Shown one piece after another: positions 24,741 to 33,806 of a stretch of 64,000 bases of DNA (the stretch's first letter is position 1; every line of letters starts with the position of its first letter). Under the pieces are notes generated by a model. It was not told the origin of the DNA. It worked only from the letters and a program-made list of their open reading frames with translations, and did not search any database. Source of the DNA: Poriferisocius sp965200775. Its GTDB lineage: Bacteria; Actinomycetota; Acidimicrobiia; Acidimicrobiales; Bin134. A program made the position numbers and the translations under genes. The stretch is from the NCBI GenBank assembly GCA_965200775.1, contig OZ241383.1, positions 2,542,001-2,606,000 of the forward strand, written 5' to 3'.

Positions 24741-26255
24741 GTGATCTCGTCCCTGCAGGCCTCGCTGCCCTCGCTGGTCGGTTTCGTCCGACCCGAGATC
24801 GACTGGCACGCGGTCGCCCCCGAACTCACCCTTCTCGGGGTGGGCGCGGTGATCACCCTGCTCGACATCGTGCTGCTGGAACGAGGCAGGGCGTTCACCT
24901 CGGCGCTGGCCGGCATCGGACTGCTGGTGGCGCTCATCCCCATTGTCACCCTGGCCGCAGACGGCAACGACCGCTTCATGTTCGGCGGCGCTTTCGTGGT
25001 GGACGACTTCGCGCTGATCCTCAAGGCCATGTTCATCGTGGCCGCTTACGTGGTGGTGCTCCTATCCACCAACTACATCGCAGAGGGCGACTACTGGGAG
25101 AACGAGTACTACGGGCTGCTGCTGTCGTCGGTGATGGGCATGGTGCTGATGGCCTCGGCCCGCGACCTCATCACCATCTTCGTGGCCCTGGAACTGCTGT
25201 CCATACCCGCTTACCTGCTGGCCACCTGGCGAAAGGCCGACCACAAGAGCAACGAGGCCGGGCTCAAGTACTACCTGATGGGCGTGTTCGCCTCGGCCAT
25301 CATGCTGTACGGAATGTCGCTGCTGTACGGCATCGCCGGCGACACCCGCCTCTCGGCAATATCCGACGCCGTATCCGGAGGCAGTTCCGAGCCGGTGATC
25401 ACTCTGGGCATCATCTTCGTGATCACCGGGTTCGCCTTCAAGGTGTCGGGCTTCCCGTTCCACACCTGGGCCCCCGACACATACGAGGGGGCACCCACCC
25501 CGGTGACCGCTTTCCTGGCCGTGGCCTCCAAGGCAGCGGGCTTTGTGGCCCTCATGCAGTTGGTCTATGCCGGGTTCCCCGACCGCCACGACGTGTACCA
25601 GCCCCTGCTGTGGATTCTGGCCGTGGGGTCGATGACGGCCGGCAACCTCATCGCCCTGCGCCAGGACAACATCGTGCGGCTCATGGCCTACTCCGGGGTG
25701 TCCCAGGCCGGGTTCATGCTCGCTCCCCTAGCCGTGGCCAGCGATGTGGGGGCCGACGGCCTGTCGGCGGTGGTGACCTACGTGTTGATCTACGCAGCCA
25801 TGAACCTGGGGGCGTTCGCGGTGATCATCTCGGTGGCCCGCCGCACCGCCTCGGGCGAGATCAGCTCCTACGCCGGGCTGTTCCGCTACGCCCCCGGTAT
25901 GTCGGTGCTGATGACCGTGTTCCTGTTCTCCCTGGCCGGTATCCCGCCCCTGGGCGGGTGGTTCGCCAAGTTCGCCGTGTTCCGGGCGGTGGTGGAAGCC
26001 GACACCGGCTGGGGCTACTCACTAGCCGCCATCGCTGCGGTGAACTCGGTGATCGCGCTGTTCTACTACGCCAAGGTGGCCCGCATGATGTGGTTCGAAG
26101 ACACCCCCGAAGGAGCCGACACCTCGGCTCTGCGGGTGCCACCCTCCCTGGTGGCCGCTCTCGGACTGACCGCTGCCGCCACCCTCCTGTTCGGCATCTA
26201 TCCCGCTGCCGTCACCCACTTCACCGACGCCATCTACCTCGCCACCCCCCTCTAA
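24741..26255 (+). CDS. nuoN: NADH-quinone oxidoreductase subunit N
   Basis: A 504-residue antiporter-like subunit, last gene of the operon. FVALELLSIPAYLLATWRK holds the pump glutamate, FKVSGFPFHTWAPDTYEGAPTPVTAF the broken helix, and NIVRLMAYSGVSQAGFML the following conserved block. GTG start. After its stop, 43 bp lead to an SDR gene with its own ribosome-binding site; no terminator hairpin is obvious. Confidence 0.95.
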   Translation: MISSLQASLPSLVGFVRPEIDWHAVAPELTLLGVGAVITLLDIVLLERGRAFTSALAGIGLLVALIPIVTLAADGNDRFMFGGAFVVDDFALILKAMFIVAAYVVVLLSTNYIAEGDYWENEYYGLLLSSVMGMVLMASARDLITIFVALELLSIPAYLLATWRKADHKSNEAGLKYYLMGVFASAIMLYGMSLLYGIAGDTRLSAISDAVSGGSSEPVITLGIIFVITGFAFKVSGFPFHTWAPDTYEGAPTPVTAFLAVASKAAGFVALMQLVYAGFPDRHDVYQPLLWILAVGSMTAGNLIALRQDNIVRLMAYSGVSQAGFMLAPLAVASDVGADGLSAVVTYVLIYAAMNLGAFAVIISVARRTASGEISSYAGLFRYAPGMSVLMTVFLFSLAGIPPLGGWFAKFAVFRAVVEADTGWGYSLAAIAAVNSVIALFYYAKVARMMWFEDTPEGADTSALRVPPSLVAALGLTAAATLLFGIYPAAVTHFTDAIYLATPL

Positions 26256-26298
26256 CCCACCGAATCCCTGTAACAGTCCTAGACGAGGAGGTCATGCG

Positions 26299-27246
26299 AT
26301 GAGTGCGTTCAACCGGGAGTCAACCGCCGAGGAGGTTGTCGACGGCCTCGACCTTTCCGACCAGGTCATCGCCATAACCGGAACCTCCAGCGGGCTGGGC
26401 GAGGAGTCGGCCCGTGTGCTGGCAGGCCGGGGGGCCCGGGTGGTCATGCTGGCCCGAGACGACCAGAAGAACCTCGAAGCAGCCGACCGGATCAAGGAAT
26501 CGGCACCCGATGCCCGACTGTCCTGTCTCCAGGTGGACCTCACCGACCTGTCCAGCGTGGCCCGGCTCGGGGCCGAGGCCACCGAAGCGCTCGAACGCAT
26601 CGACGTTCTGATCAACAACGCCGGGGTGATGTGCTGCCCGTTCGCCCGCACCGCCGACGGCTTCGAGATGCAGTTCGGCACCAACCACCTCGGCCACTTC
26701 GCCCTTACCGCCGGGCTGCTCCCGCTCCTGCGCCGGTCCGACCGCCCCCGGGTTGTGACCCTCTCCTCGGGCGGCCACCGCATATCCGATGTCGATCTCA
26801 ACGATCCCAACTTCGAGCACACCCCCTACGACCCCTGGGTGGCCTACGGCCGGTCCAAGACGGCCAACGTGCATTTCGCCGCCGAACTGGCCCGCCGCCT
26901 GGGCGATGAGGTGCTTTCGTTCTCCGTTCACCCCGGCGCGATCAGAACCAACCTGAGCCGGCACATGACCGCCGAGATCATCGAGGCCATGATGGAGCGG
27001 GCCAAGGCTAACTCAACGGACGGCCGCGGCCTCCAGATGAAGTCTGTGGGGTCGGGGGCCGCCACCCAGGTGTGGGCCGCCACCTCCACCGACCTCGGCG
27101 AGCACAACGGCAAATACCTGGCCGACTGCGGCGTGGCCGAACCTGGGCCACGAGAGCAGGACCACGCCCCCCACATCTACAACCCTGAGGTGGAAGCCCG
27201 CCTCTGGGAGCTGAGCGAAGAACTGGTTGGTATTGAGCTGGCTTGA
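26299..27246 (+). CDS. Short-chain dehydrogenase/reductase
   Basis: A 315-residue NAD(P)-dependent oxidoreductase. The dinucleotide motif TGTSSGLG lies near residue 30, the structural NNAGV at about 110, a catalytic serine in LSSGGHR, and YGRSKTANVHF as the YxxxK motif. The length and the ANVHFAAELARRL block match the retinol-dehydrogenase/protochlorophyllide-reductase-like SDRs. Substrate unknown. Start at 26299 with AGGAGG upstream. A second in-frame ATG does not exist nearby. Confidence 0.9.
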   Translation: MSAFNRESTAEEVVDGLDLSDQVIAITGTSSGLGEESARVLAGRGARVVMLARDDQKNLEAADRIKESAPDARLSCLQVDLTDLSSVARLGAEATEALERIDVLINNAGVMCCPFARTADGFEMQFGTNHLGHFALTAGLLPLLRRSDRPRVVTLSSGGHRISDVDLNDPNFEHTPYDPWVAYGRSKTANVHFAAELARRLGDEVLSFSVHPGAIRTNLSRHMTAEIIEAMMERAKANSTDGRGLQMKSVGSGAATQVWAATSTDLGEHNGKYLADCGVAEPGPREQDHAPHIYNPEVEARLWELSEELVGIELA

Positions 27247-27260
27247 AGCTCGACCGCCGG

Positions 27261-28025
27261 CTACGGCTTGCGGGGTCCGCCCCGGGTACCGGGCCAGCGC
27301 GACCCACCAATGGTGTCGGCCATGGGCCAGAAGGCGTCGGGATCGAGCGGCCCGGCGTTGGTGATCTGCCTGCTGTTCATCTTGTTGGTAACCAAGTGGG
27401 CCGAGAGCTGCTCGACGATGGGGAAATACCGAGCCACAGGGTCCCAGGGGCTGTCCAGCAGCCGCAGCTCGCCGTCGAGCTCCTCAATGTGCAGCTGCTC
27501 GAACGTGGTGGCCACATCCACCACATGGGGCGCGAAGTCGTACTCCTTCTCGGCACCACCTATGGCCCGGGAGTACTTCGTCCACCACTCGTGCTCGGTG
27601 AACTCCCCTTCCTTGGGGGCCACCGCGCCCATCACGTCGCCCTCGAACTCCAGGAACGTGTAGCCCTGATGGATGGTGCGGGCCTCCACCCGGTTGCCGA
27701 GGCGGTAGAACCGGATGTCGCACGGGAACTTGGGCTGACCGTTCAACTCGCCGCTGATGAAGATGGCCGCTTCCTGGTCGATGCCCAGGCCTAGGCTGTA
27801 GAAGCCATCCACGTTCTTCCAGCTTGCTCGCACCTTCACGCTCACGCCGTACTCCGGCTCGCCCATCACCGGCACGCAGTACACCCCGACGGTGACAATC
27901 GGCTCCCCTGGGGTGAGCCCCGGTGGAAGCACCTGCTCAATGCCAGAGGGGTCGGTGCGGTACTCCACGGTCAGCTTCGGCCAACCGGCCACCTCACCGG
28001 GTCGGGTCATCGGGGTCTCGGTCAT
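27261..28025 (-). CDS. Acetoacetate decarboxylase-like protein
   Basis: A 254-residue protein of the acetoacetate decarboxylase superfamily. GELNGQPKFPCDIRFY holds the Glu and the Schiff-base lysine equivalents (E...GxPK), and VGVYCVPVMGEPEYG is a typical early strand pair. Many actinobacterial members have other substrates, so true acetoacetate decarboxylation is not assured. Start at 28025: a GGCAGGAGGC site lies just upstream and the family fold begins there; the longer frame runs through the divergent methyltransferase gene. Confidence 0.8.
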   Translation of the reverse strand: MTETPMTRPGEVAGWPKLTVEYRTDPSGIEQVLPPGLTPGEPIVTVGVYCVPVMGEPEYGVSVKVRASWKNVDGFYSLGLGIDQEAAIFISGELNGQPKFPCDIRFYRLGNRVEARTIHQGYTFLEFEGDVMGAVAPKEGEFTEHEWWTKYSRAIGGAEKEYDFAPHVVDVATTFEQLHIEELDGELRLLDSPWDPVARYFPIVEQLSAHLVTNKMNSRQITNAGPLDPDAFWPMADTIGGSRWPGTRGGPRKP

Positions 28026-28065
28026 AGCTGCCTCCTGCCTTTTCCTTATCGGCTTTCGTAGAGCG

Positions 28066-28071
28066 TACATT
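28066..28071 (+). promoter_or_regulatory. -10 box upstream of the MidA-like gene
   Basis: TACATT ends 6 nt before a GTG at 28078, the same geometry as other leaderless genes here. The frame from that GTG is only seven codons long and stops on the MidA-like start. Confidence 0.4.
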
Positions 28072-28077
28072 CCCATC

Positions 28078-28101
28078 GTGCAAGCGGGCAGGTCGAGTTG
28101 A
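28078..28101 (+). CDS. Putative 7-codon leaderless minicistron
   Basis: GTG at 28078 encodes MQAGRSS and stops with TGA overlapping the TTG start of the MidA-like gene (TTGA). The leaderless -10 geometry points to this GTG as the mRNA 5' end. A coupling role is inferred and chance cannot be excluded for so short a frame. Confidence 0.3.
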   Translation: MQAGRSS

Positions 28102-29003
28102 CCGGATTTGACGAGTTCATGGAGAGAGCGCTCTACGACCCCACTCACGGGTTCTACGAATCTGGGGGCGCGGGGCGGCGGCGAGGCGATTTCATCACCA
28201 GCCCAGAAGTCGGGCCCCTGTTCGGAGCAGTGGTGGCCCGAATGCTCGACAAGCGGTGGGAGGTCATGGGCCGGCCGGGCGAGTTCACGGTGATCGACGC
28301 CGGAGCGGGGTCGGGAACCCTGGCCCGCACTGTGGCCAAGGCTCAGCCCCAATGCTGGGCCACAACCCGGTGGGTCAACGTCGAGCGCACCAGCGCCGGT
28401 CGGTCCGCTCACACCATTGGCGAATCCCGGCCCGACATTCCCGAGGGGCCGATCACCGGAGTGATCCTGGCCAACGAGCTGCTCGACAACCTGCCGGTGA
28501 GGCTGTACCACCCCGACGGCCGGGAGGTGGGCGCCCAACCCGTCGAGTCGACGGCCCGGCTCCGCCCCCAGCAGGATCAAGCCTGCTCTTGGCTGGCAAC
28601 CGCCCTCGAAATCCTGGCCCGAGGCACGGTGGTGGTCATCGACTACACGAGCACCACCGAGGAAATGATGGCCCGGCCCTGGCCCGAGTGGCTCCGCACC
28701 TACAGGGGCCACGAACGTGGCGACGATCCCTGGACCGCTCCCGGCACCCAGGACATCACCTGCGAGGTGGCCCTCGATCAGCTCGCCGCCGTTGCACCTC
28801 CAACCCGCACATCCGACCAAGCCGGCTGGCTGAAGGCCCACGGCATCGACGAGCTCGTCGCACAGGGCACCGTCAACTGGCAGGCCGGGGCGGCCCGAGG
28901 CGACCTCGCCGCCCTCACCGGCCGAAGCCGAGCCTCCGAAGCCGCTGCCCTCCTCGACCCCACCGGCCTGGGCCGCTTCACCGTCGCAGAATGGGACGTG
29001 TAA
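28098..29003 (+). CDS. SAM-dependent methyltransferase, MidA/NDUFAF7 family
   Basis: A 301-residue protein. The family opening FMERALYDPTHGFY leads to GDFITSPEVGPLFGAVVARM, DAGAGSGTLARTV (the SAM-binding glycine motif) and ANELLDNLPVRL (motif with catalytic Asp/Asn). The mitochondrial relative NDUFAF7 dimethylates an arginine of the NuoD homologue during complex I assembly, so a place near the nuo operon is suggestive. Bacterial function is not settled. The TTG start overlaps the stop of a 7-codon frame. It is shorter than some relatives, with a reduced middle region. Confidence 0.8.
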   Translation: MTGFDEFMERALYDPTHGFYESGGAGRRRGDFITSPEVGPLFGAVVARMLDKRWEVMGRPGEFTVIDAGAGSGTLARTVAKAQPQCWATTRWVNVERTSAGRSAHTIGESRPDIPEGPITGVILANELLDNLPVRLYHPDGREVGAQPVESTARLRPQQDQACSWLATALEILARGTVVVIDYTSTTEEMMARPWPEWLRTYRGHERGDDPWTAPGTQDITCEVALDQLAAVAPPTRTSDQAGWLKAHGIDELVAQGTVNWQAGAARGDLAALTGRSRASEAAALLDPTGLGRFTVAEWDV

Positions 29004-29006
29004 CCG

Positions 29007-29414
29007 CTAGGGGCGGACGGCGGCTCGAAAAGCCAGCGCCACCGGGGTAGCTCCCTCCCCCTCGGGATTGATGGCCACCTGGTAGCGGCCCGGCACGGGA
29101 AGGCTCACGGGCCGGAAGTCGGCCACGAACGGCACGTTGATGAGCTCGCCCGGGTCGTGACCCGATCCGACGGTCACCTTGAGTTCTCCCACCATCTCGG
29201 CCAACTTCTGGCCGTCGGCGTCCTCGATCCTGACCCGAACCGTCTGGGCATCCAAGGCCTCAACCGGCGAAAGCTCGATCACCATCGCCAGCATGACCCC
29301 GACAGGGGCCGGAAAGGACTCCCGGTACACCCTGGTGATGCCACCGGAACACACGAACAGCAGCCCGTCTCGCACCTGGGCGAAGTCACACAGAGTTACA
29401 ACCCGGATATCCAT
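29007..29414 (-). CDS. DUF6941-like protein
   Basis: A 135-residue beta-rich protein. VVTLCDFAQVRDGLLFVCSGGITRVYR resembles the start of DUF6941 proteins (a cytosolic-looking beta sandwich of unknown role). PGRYQVAINPEGE is the typical final hairpin. No membrane helix or signal peptide. It converges on the MidA-like gene with 3 bp between stops. Function unknown. Confidence 0.6.
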   Translation of the reverse strand: MDIRVVTLCDFAQVRDGLLFVCSGGITRVYRESFPAPVGVMLAMVIELSPVEALDAQTVRVRIEDADGQKLAEMVGELKVTVGSGHDPGELINVPFVADFRPVSLPVPGRYQVAINPEGEGATPVALAFRAAVRP

Positions 29415-29546
29415 GACCAGCGATCAGCGCTCCTAACCTTGCCCGCCCGCTTGCGGCCTCCTCGACCATACCCTCTCCACGGCGGTAACGGGTAGGCTCG
29501 CTCACGCTGTCGCCACGATCACAACACACATCCGAAAGGACCGAAC

Positions 29547-31505
29547 ATGGCCGACGCCACCATCGAGGACTACTACGTCGAGGAGCGCACCTTCGCCCCG
29601 TCTGCCGAGTTTGTCGCCGCTGCGCTGGCCGGCGACCGCTCGCTCTACAACGAAGCGGATGCCGACTACCAGGCGTTCTGGGCCCGACAGGCCCGCGAGC
29701 TGCTGAGTTGGGACTCCGATTTCCACACCACCCTGGAGTGGGACCTCCCCTTTGCCAAGTGGTTCGTGGGGGGAACCCTCAACGTCTCGTACAACTGCCT
29801 CGACCGCCACGTCGAAGCCGGTAGGGGCGACAAGATCGCCTTCCACTGGGAGGGTGAACCGGGCGACACCCTCACTATCACCTACGCCGAACTGCTGGAC
29901 AAAGTATGCCGGTTCGCCTCCGTTCTCAAGGGCCTGGGCCTGCAAGCCGGCGACCGGGTGGCCATCTACATGCCGATGATCCCCGAGCTGCCGGTGGCCA
30001 TGTTGGCCTGCACCCGCCTCGGGGTGGCCCACTCGGTGATCTTCGGAGGCTTCTCCCCCGACGCCATCGTGGACCGCTGCGAGGACGCCGAGGCCCGTCT
30101 CATCATCACCGCCGACGCCGGCTACCGCCGGGGGGCGCCGTCGTTGCTGAAGCCCAACGTGGACACCGCCCTCGACAGGGGAGCGGCTTGCGTCGAGCAC
30201 GTGATCGTGGTCAACCGCTGCGACGCCGACATCGACATGGCCGACGGCCGAGACCTGTGGTGGCACGACCTCATGGCCACCGCTTCCGCCGACTGCCCGC
30301 CCGAGCACATGGACTCGGAAGCCCTTCTCTACCTGCTTTACACGTCGGGCACCACCGCCAAACCCAAGGGCATCATGCACACCACCGGCGGCTATCTCAC
30401 CCAGGTGGCGTTCACCCACAAGTACGTGTTCGACCTCGACCCCGACCGCGACGTTTACTGGTGCGCCGCCGACATCGGATGGGTCACCGGCCATAGCTAC
30501 ATCGTGTACGGCCCGCTGGCCAACGGTGCCACCTCGGTCATCTACGAGGGCACCCCCGACACGCCGGGCTGCGACCGCCTGTGGGACATAGTCGAGCGCT
30601 ACGGCGTCACCCAGCTTTACACCGCTCCCACCGCCATCCGCACCTTCATGAAGTGGGGTGCTCAGGAACCGGCCAAGCACGATCTGTCCAGCCTGCGGGT
30701 GTTGGGCACGGTGGGCGAGCCGATCAACCCTGAGGCGTGGATGTGGTACCACACCCACATCGGCGGTGAGCGCTGCCCCATCGTGGATACCTGGTGGCAG
30801 ACCGAAACCGGCGGACACATGATTTCCCCTCTGCCTGGCGTCACCACCACCAAGCCGGGGTCGGCCACCCACCCCATCCCCGGCGTGTTCGCCGAGCTGG
30901 TGGACGACGACGGGCAGCCGGTGGAACGGGGCGGCGGCTACCTCACGATCACCCACCCCTGGCCGTCGATGCTGCGGGGCATCTGGGGCGACCCCGATCG
31001 CTACCGGGAGACGTACTGGAGCCGGTTCTCCGGCCGCTACTTCGCCGGCGACGGGGCCAAGATCGACGACGACGGCTACCTCTGGCTGCTCGGCCGGGTG
31101 GACGACGTGATGAACGTGTCCGGTCACCGCATCTCCACCACCGAGGTGGAGTCAGCTCTGGTGGACCACTCCGCGGTGGCCGAAGCCGCGGTGGTGGGCG
31201 CAGTTGACGACACCACAGGCCAAGCCATCATCGGCTATGTGATCCTGCGGGGCGGCCACGACGCCTCCAATGAGCTGGGCGAGGAGATCCGCCAACACGT
31301 CTCGGCCAAGCTCGGGCCCATCGCCCGACCCAAGACGGTTGTGCTGGTTCCCGACCTACCCAAGACCCGATCGGGCAAGATCATGCGCCGCCTGCTGCGA
31401 GACGTGGCCGAGGGCCGCAGCCTGGGCGACACCACCACCCTGGCCGACCAGTCGGTGGTGGACGAGATCCGAGACCGGGCCGCCCAGTCGCCCCAGGAAG
31501 ATTGA
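29547..31505 (+). CDS. acsA: Acetate--CoA ligase (acetyl-CoA synthetase)
   Basis: A 652-residue AMP-forming enzyme that makes acetyl-CoA from acetate, ATP and CoA. The P-loop-like A3 motif YTSGTTAKPKGIMHTTGGY, VDTWWQTETGGHM (the acyl-pocket region) and KTRSGKIMRR with the C-terminal lysine that is acetylated in homologues are all present. WCAADIGWVTGHSYIVYGPL is specific to the acetate/propionate group. Upstream are GAAAGGA as ribosome-binding site and a TAGGCT box at about 29492, giving a leader of about 45 nt, unlike the leaderless neighbours. Co-transcribed with the HAD gene. Confidence 0.93.
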   Translation: MADATIEDYYVEERTFAPSAEFVAAALAGDRSLYNEADADYQAFWARQARELLSWDSDFHTTLEWDLPFAKWFVGGTLNVSYNCLDRHVEAGRGDKIAFHWEGEPGDTLTITYAELLDKVCRFASVLKGLGLQAGDRVAIYMPMIPELPVAMLACTRLGVAHSVIFGGFSPDAIVDRCEDAEARLIITADAGYRRGAPSLLKPNVDTALDRGAACVEHVIVVNRCDADIDMADGRDLWWHDLMATASADCPPEHMDSEALLYLLYTSGTTAKPKGIMHTTGGYLTQVAFTHKYVFDLDPDRDVYWCAADIGWVTGHSYIVYGPLANGATSVIYEGTPDTPGCDRLWDIVERYGVTQLYTAPTAIRTFMKWGAQEPAKHDLSSLRVLGTVGEPINPEAWMWYHTHIGGERCPIVDTWWQTETGGHMISPLPGVTTTKPGSATHPIPGVFAELVDDDGQPVERGGGYLTITHPWPSMLRGIWGDPDRYRETYWSRFSGRYFAGDGAKIDDDGYLWLLGRVDDVMNVSGHRISTTEVESALVDHSAVAEAAVVGAVDDTTGQAIIGYVILRGGHDASNELGEEIRQHVSAKLGPIARPKTVVLVPDLPKTRSGKIMRRLLRDVAEGRSLGDTTTLADQSVVDEIRDRAAQSPQED

Positions 31506-31993
31506 GCCCTTCCGCGGGCCCGCCCCACTGGAGGTGGCGGGACAACGTGGTCCCCGGTGGCCCGGCGGCCATAGTGGACGTGGACGGGGTGATCTCCGAC
31601 GGCGGACACCGCCAAGACCTGGCCAAGGCCCGGCGCTGGGACGAGTTCTTCGACGGCTGTCCCTACGATCCGCCCCTCGAACCCACGGTGGAGTTGGTGC
31701 GGTCGCTGGCCCCGGAACTGGCCGTGGTGCTGCTCACCGCCCGTCCGGGACGGATGCTGGATGCCACCCAAACCTGGCTCGGCACCCACCGGATCCGCTG
31801 GGACCTACTGATCCTGCGCCCGCCTACCAGTAGTGGCTCGTCCCGTGACTACAAGGCCAACGAGGTGGAGCAACTCCGGGCCCAGGGCTTCGACCTGCGG
31901 TTCGCCCTCGAAGACGATCCCCGCAACGTGGAGATGTTCACCGCCGCCAGCATCCCCTGCGTCTATATCCACTCCGGCTACTACGACCGCTGA
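31502..31993 (+). CDS. HAD-family phosphatase, polynucleotide-kinase-type
   Basis: A 163-residue HAD hydrolase: VDVDGVISD is motif I (both aspartates), LLTARP motif II, and ALEDDPRNVEMF motif IV. The layout without a large cap fits the phosphatase domain of polynucleotide kinases, though the substrate is not determined. TTG start overlaps the acsA stop as TTGA, so it is translationally coupled. Confidence 0.75.
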   Translation: MSPSAGPPHWRWRDNVVPGGPAAIVDVDGVISDGGHRQDLAKARRWDEFFDGCPYDPPLEPTVELVRSLAPELAVVLLTARPGRMLDATQTWLGTHRIRWDLLILRPPTSSGSSRDYKANEVEQLRAQGFDLRFALEDDPRNVEMFTAASIPCVYIHSGYYDR

Positions 31994-32100
31994 CACCTGC
32001 CACCACGACGCCGGGCGAGCGATTGTTGCCGACGCCCGATAGCCTGGCCCCAAGACAAGCCCCTCGAACACCAATCTCTCGGAATGGAGTGAGCCTGGGC

Positions 32101-32961
32101 ATGAATGCGTTCAAGACATTTGTTCTATTGGTGGCCATGGCCGCGCTTTTCGTGGTCGTCGGTGCCCTGCTTGGCGGCAGCAGCGGGCTGACCATCGGAA
32201 TCATCATCGCTGTTGTCATTGTTGGAGGCTCGTACTGGTTCAGCGACCGGCTCGCCATTGCTTCGGCTCGGGCCGTTCCGGTCACCAGGGAGCAGCTTCC
32301 CGAGTACTACCGGATCATGGAGGACCTCACCGTCAAGGCCCAGATGCCGATGCCCAAGCTGTACGTGAGCCCCAACCCCCAGCCCAACGCCTTCGCCACC
32401 GGCCGCAACCCGAAACACGCCGCGGTGGCAGTCACCGAGGGCCTGATCAACCACCTGAGTTGGAACGAGATCCGGGGGGTGCTCGCCCACGAGCTGGCCC
32501 ACATCCGCAACCGGGACATCCTCATCGGGTCTGTAGCCGCCGCTGTCGCCATGGCCATCACCTTTGCTTCCCGCATTGCGGTGTGGGGCATGATCCTGTT
32601 CGGCGGGCGAGACCGCGACCGGGGCGGGGGCGACCTCATCGCGGTGCTGGTAGCCGCCATCCTCGCTCCCATAGCGGCCAGCCTCATTCAGATGGCCATC
32701 AGCCGCACCCGGGAATACCAGGCTGATGCGTCAGCGGCCCGGCTCATCGGCGACGGCGAACCCCTGGCCAGAGCCCTGGAGAAACTCCACGACGCGTCCC
32801 AGCGCATCCCCGTCAACGTGCCGGTGGAACAAGCCTCCCACTACATCGTCAACCCGCTCACCGGCAGGACCCAGTTCCGCAACCTGTTCAGCACCCATCC
32901 CCCCGCCGAGGAGCGCATCCGCCGCCTCCGGGCCGGCGAGTGGGCCCCTCAGGCGTACTGA
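32101..32961 (+). CDS. htpX: Membrane metalloprotease HtpX
   Basis: A 286-residue M48 zinc protease for quality control of membrane proteins. Two N-terminal helices (about 5-45), then LAHELAHIRNRD with the HExxH zinc motif, two more hydrophobic segments, and SRTREYQADASAARL with the third zinc glutamate. ATG at 32101 with GGAATGGAGTGAG upstream. A TAGCCT box (32040-32045) would give a leader of about 50 nt. The final HPPAEERIRRLRAGEW is typical. Confidence 0.93.
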   Translation: MNAFKTFVLLVAMAALFVVVGALLGGSSGLTIGIIIAVVIVGGSYWFSDRLAIASARAVPVTREQLPEYYRIMEDLTVKAQMPMPKLYVSPNPQPNAFATGRNPKHAAVAVTEGLINHLSWNEIRGVLAHELAHIRNRDILIGSVAAAVAMAITFASRIAVWGMILFGGRDRDRGGGDLIAVLVAAILAPIAASLIQMAISRTREYQADASAARLIGDGEPLARALEKLHDASQRIPVNVPVEQASHYIVNPLTGRTQFRNLFSTHPPAEERIRRLRAGEWAPQAY

Positions 32962-32974
32962 TTCCCGCTCGCGC

Positions 32975-33463
32975 TCAGTCCCGGAAGTTCCCGAACTGAA
33001 GGGGGATGGCGAAGTCGGCCTCCTTGAGCGCGGCGATGACCTCCTGGAGCATGTCCCTCTTCTTGCCGCTCACCCGTAGCTGACCTCCCTGGGTTTGCGA
33101 CGAGACCCCCTTCATGCCCAAGCCCTTGATGAACTTGTTGAGCTCTCGGGCCTTGTCGGCCGAGATGCCCGCTGCCAAAGCCGCCTCTTGGCGAACGGTG
33201 CCGCCCGCTGCATCGGCCACCGGCCCGTAGGTCACCCCCTTCAGAGAGACCTTGCGGCGCACCAGCTTCTCCTCCAGAACCTGGCGAGCGGCGGACAGCC
33301 GGTCCTCGGTGGACGACCGCAGCGTGATCACCCCGTCGCCCAGGGCCACCTCGCTGCCGGTGTTCTTGAAGTCATAGCGGCTGCTGATTTCCCGGGCTGC
33401 CTGGTCCACCGCGTTGCGGACCTCCTGCATGTCCAGCTCGGACGAAACATCAAACGTAGGCAT
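32975..33463 (-). CDS. YajQ family nucleotide-binding protein
   Basis: A 162-residue protein with two ferredoxin-like halves: MPTFDVSSELDMQEVRNAVDQA and the RYDFK segment, then KGLGMKGVSSQTQGGQLRVSGKKRDMLQ. YajQ proteins bind RNA or cyclic di-GMP in some bacteria. The ATG at 33463 is chosen over the GTG one codon upstream because the TAGGTT box lies 6 nt ahead of it. Convergent with htpX. Confidence 0.9.
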   Translation of the reverse strand: MPTFDVSSELDMQEVRNAVDQAAREISSRYDFKNTGSEVALGDGVITLRSSTEDRLSAARQVLEEKLVRRKVSLKGVTYGPVADAAGGTVRQEAALAAGISADKARELNKFIKGLGMKGVSSQTQGGQLRVSGKKRDMLQEVIAALKEADFAIPLQFGNFRD

Positions 33464-33469
33464 CACCCG

Positions 33470-33475
33470 AACCTA
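33470..33475 (-). promoter_or_regulatory. -10 box of leaderless yajQ promoter
   Basis: TAGGTT on the minus strand, 6 nt before the ATG at 33463. No ribosome-binding site. Confidence 0.55.
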
Positions 33476-33608
33476 CCCCACCCGTCTCTTGCCAACCCAT
33501 CGGATCGGCCGTTGTGTCACCGCTTGCCGGTAGAGTTCCCGTCCCATTGGAGATTGTGCAAATTCAATCGACATCCGTGTAGTCTTGAAACGGCCCACAG
33601 GAGGAACC

Positions 33609-33791
33609 ATGACCACCACCGACCTCCACAGAATCAATTCCGAAACGGATCTTGACGCGGTTGTGGAGTCGGTTCTGCAAGACGCCGGGGTCAAGTATGA
33701 CGACCTGCGACGCCAGGCCGTTCTGGGCAGATTCGAGTCGGAGAAACTCCGTCGGACATGGTTCGTGATCGCTGGGCTCGGGCGCGACTGA
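33609..33791 (+). CDS. Small antitoxin-like partner of cassette B
   Basis: A 60-residue protein with a strong ribosome-binding site (CAGGAGGA). Helical core LDAVVESVLQDAGVKYDDLRRQAVLGRF, similar in pattern to the 63-residue protein of cassette A (14242-14433). The ATG at 33609 fits the ribosome-binding site; the longer frame from 33585 does not. Local base composition is lower in GC than the neighbours, which suggests transfer. Confidence 0.5.
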   Translation: MTTTDLHRINSETDLDAVVESVLQDAGVKYDDLRRQAVLGRFESEKLRRTWFVIAGLGRD

Positions 33792-33806
33792 CCACCCCGA
33801 CGTCGA

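Noticed and set aside
23375..26302. A 975-codon open frame on the plus strand across nuoM and nuoN
   Set aside because: It is rich in Arg, Pro, Gly and His and lies out of frame over two clear complex I genes; a high-GC shadow frame.
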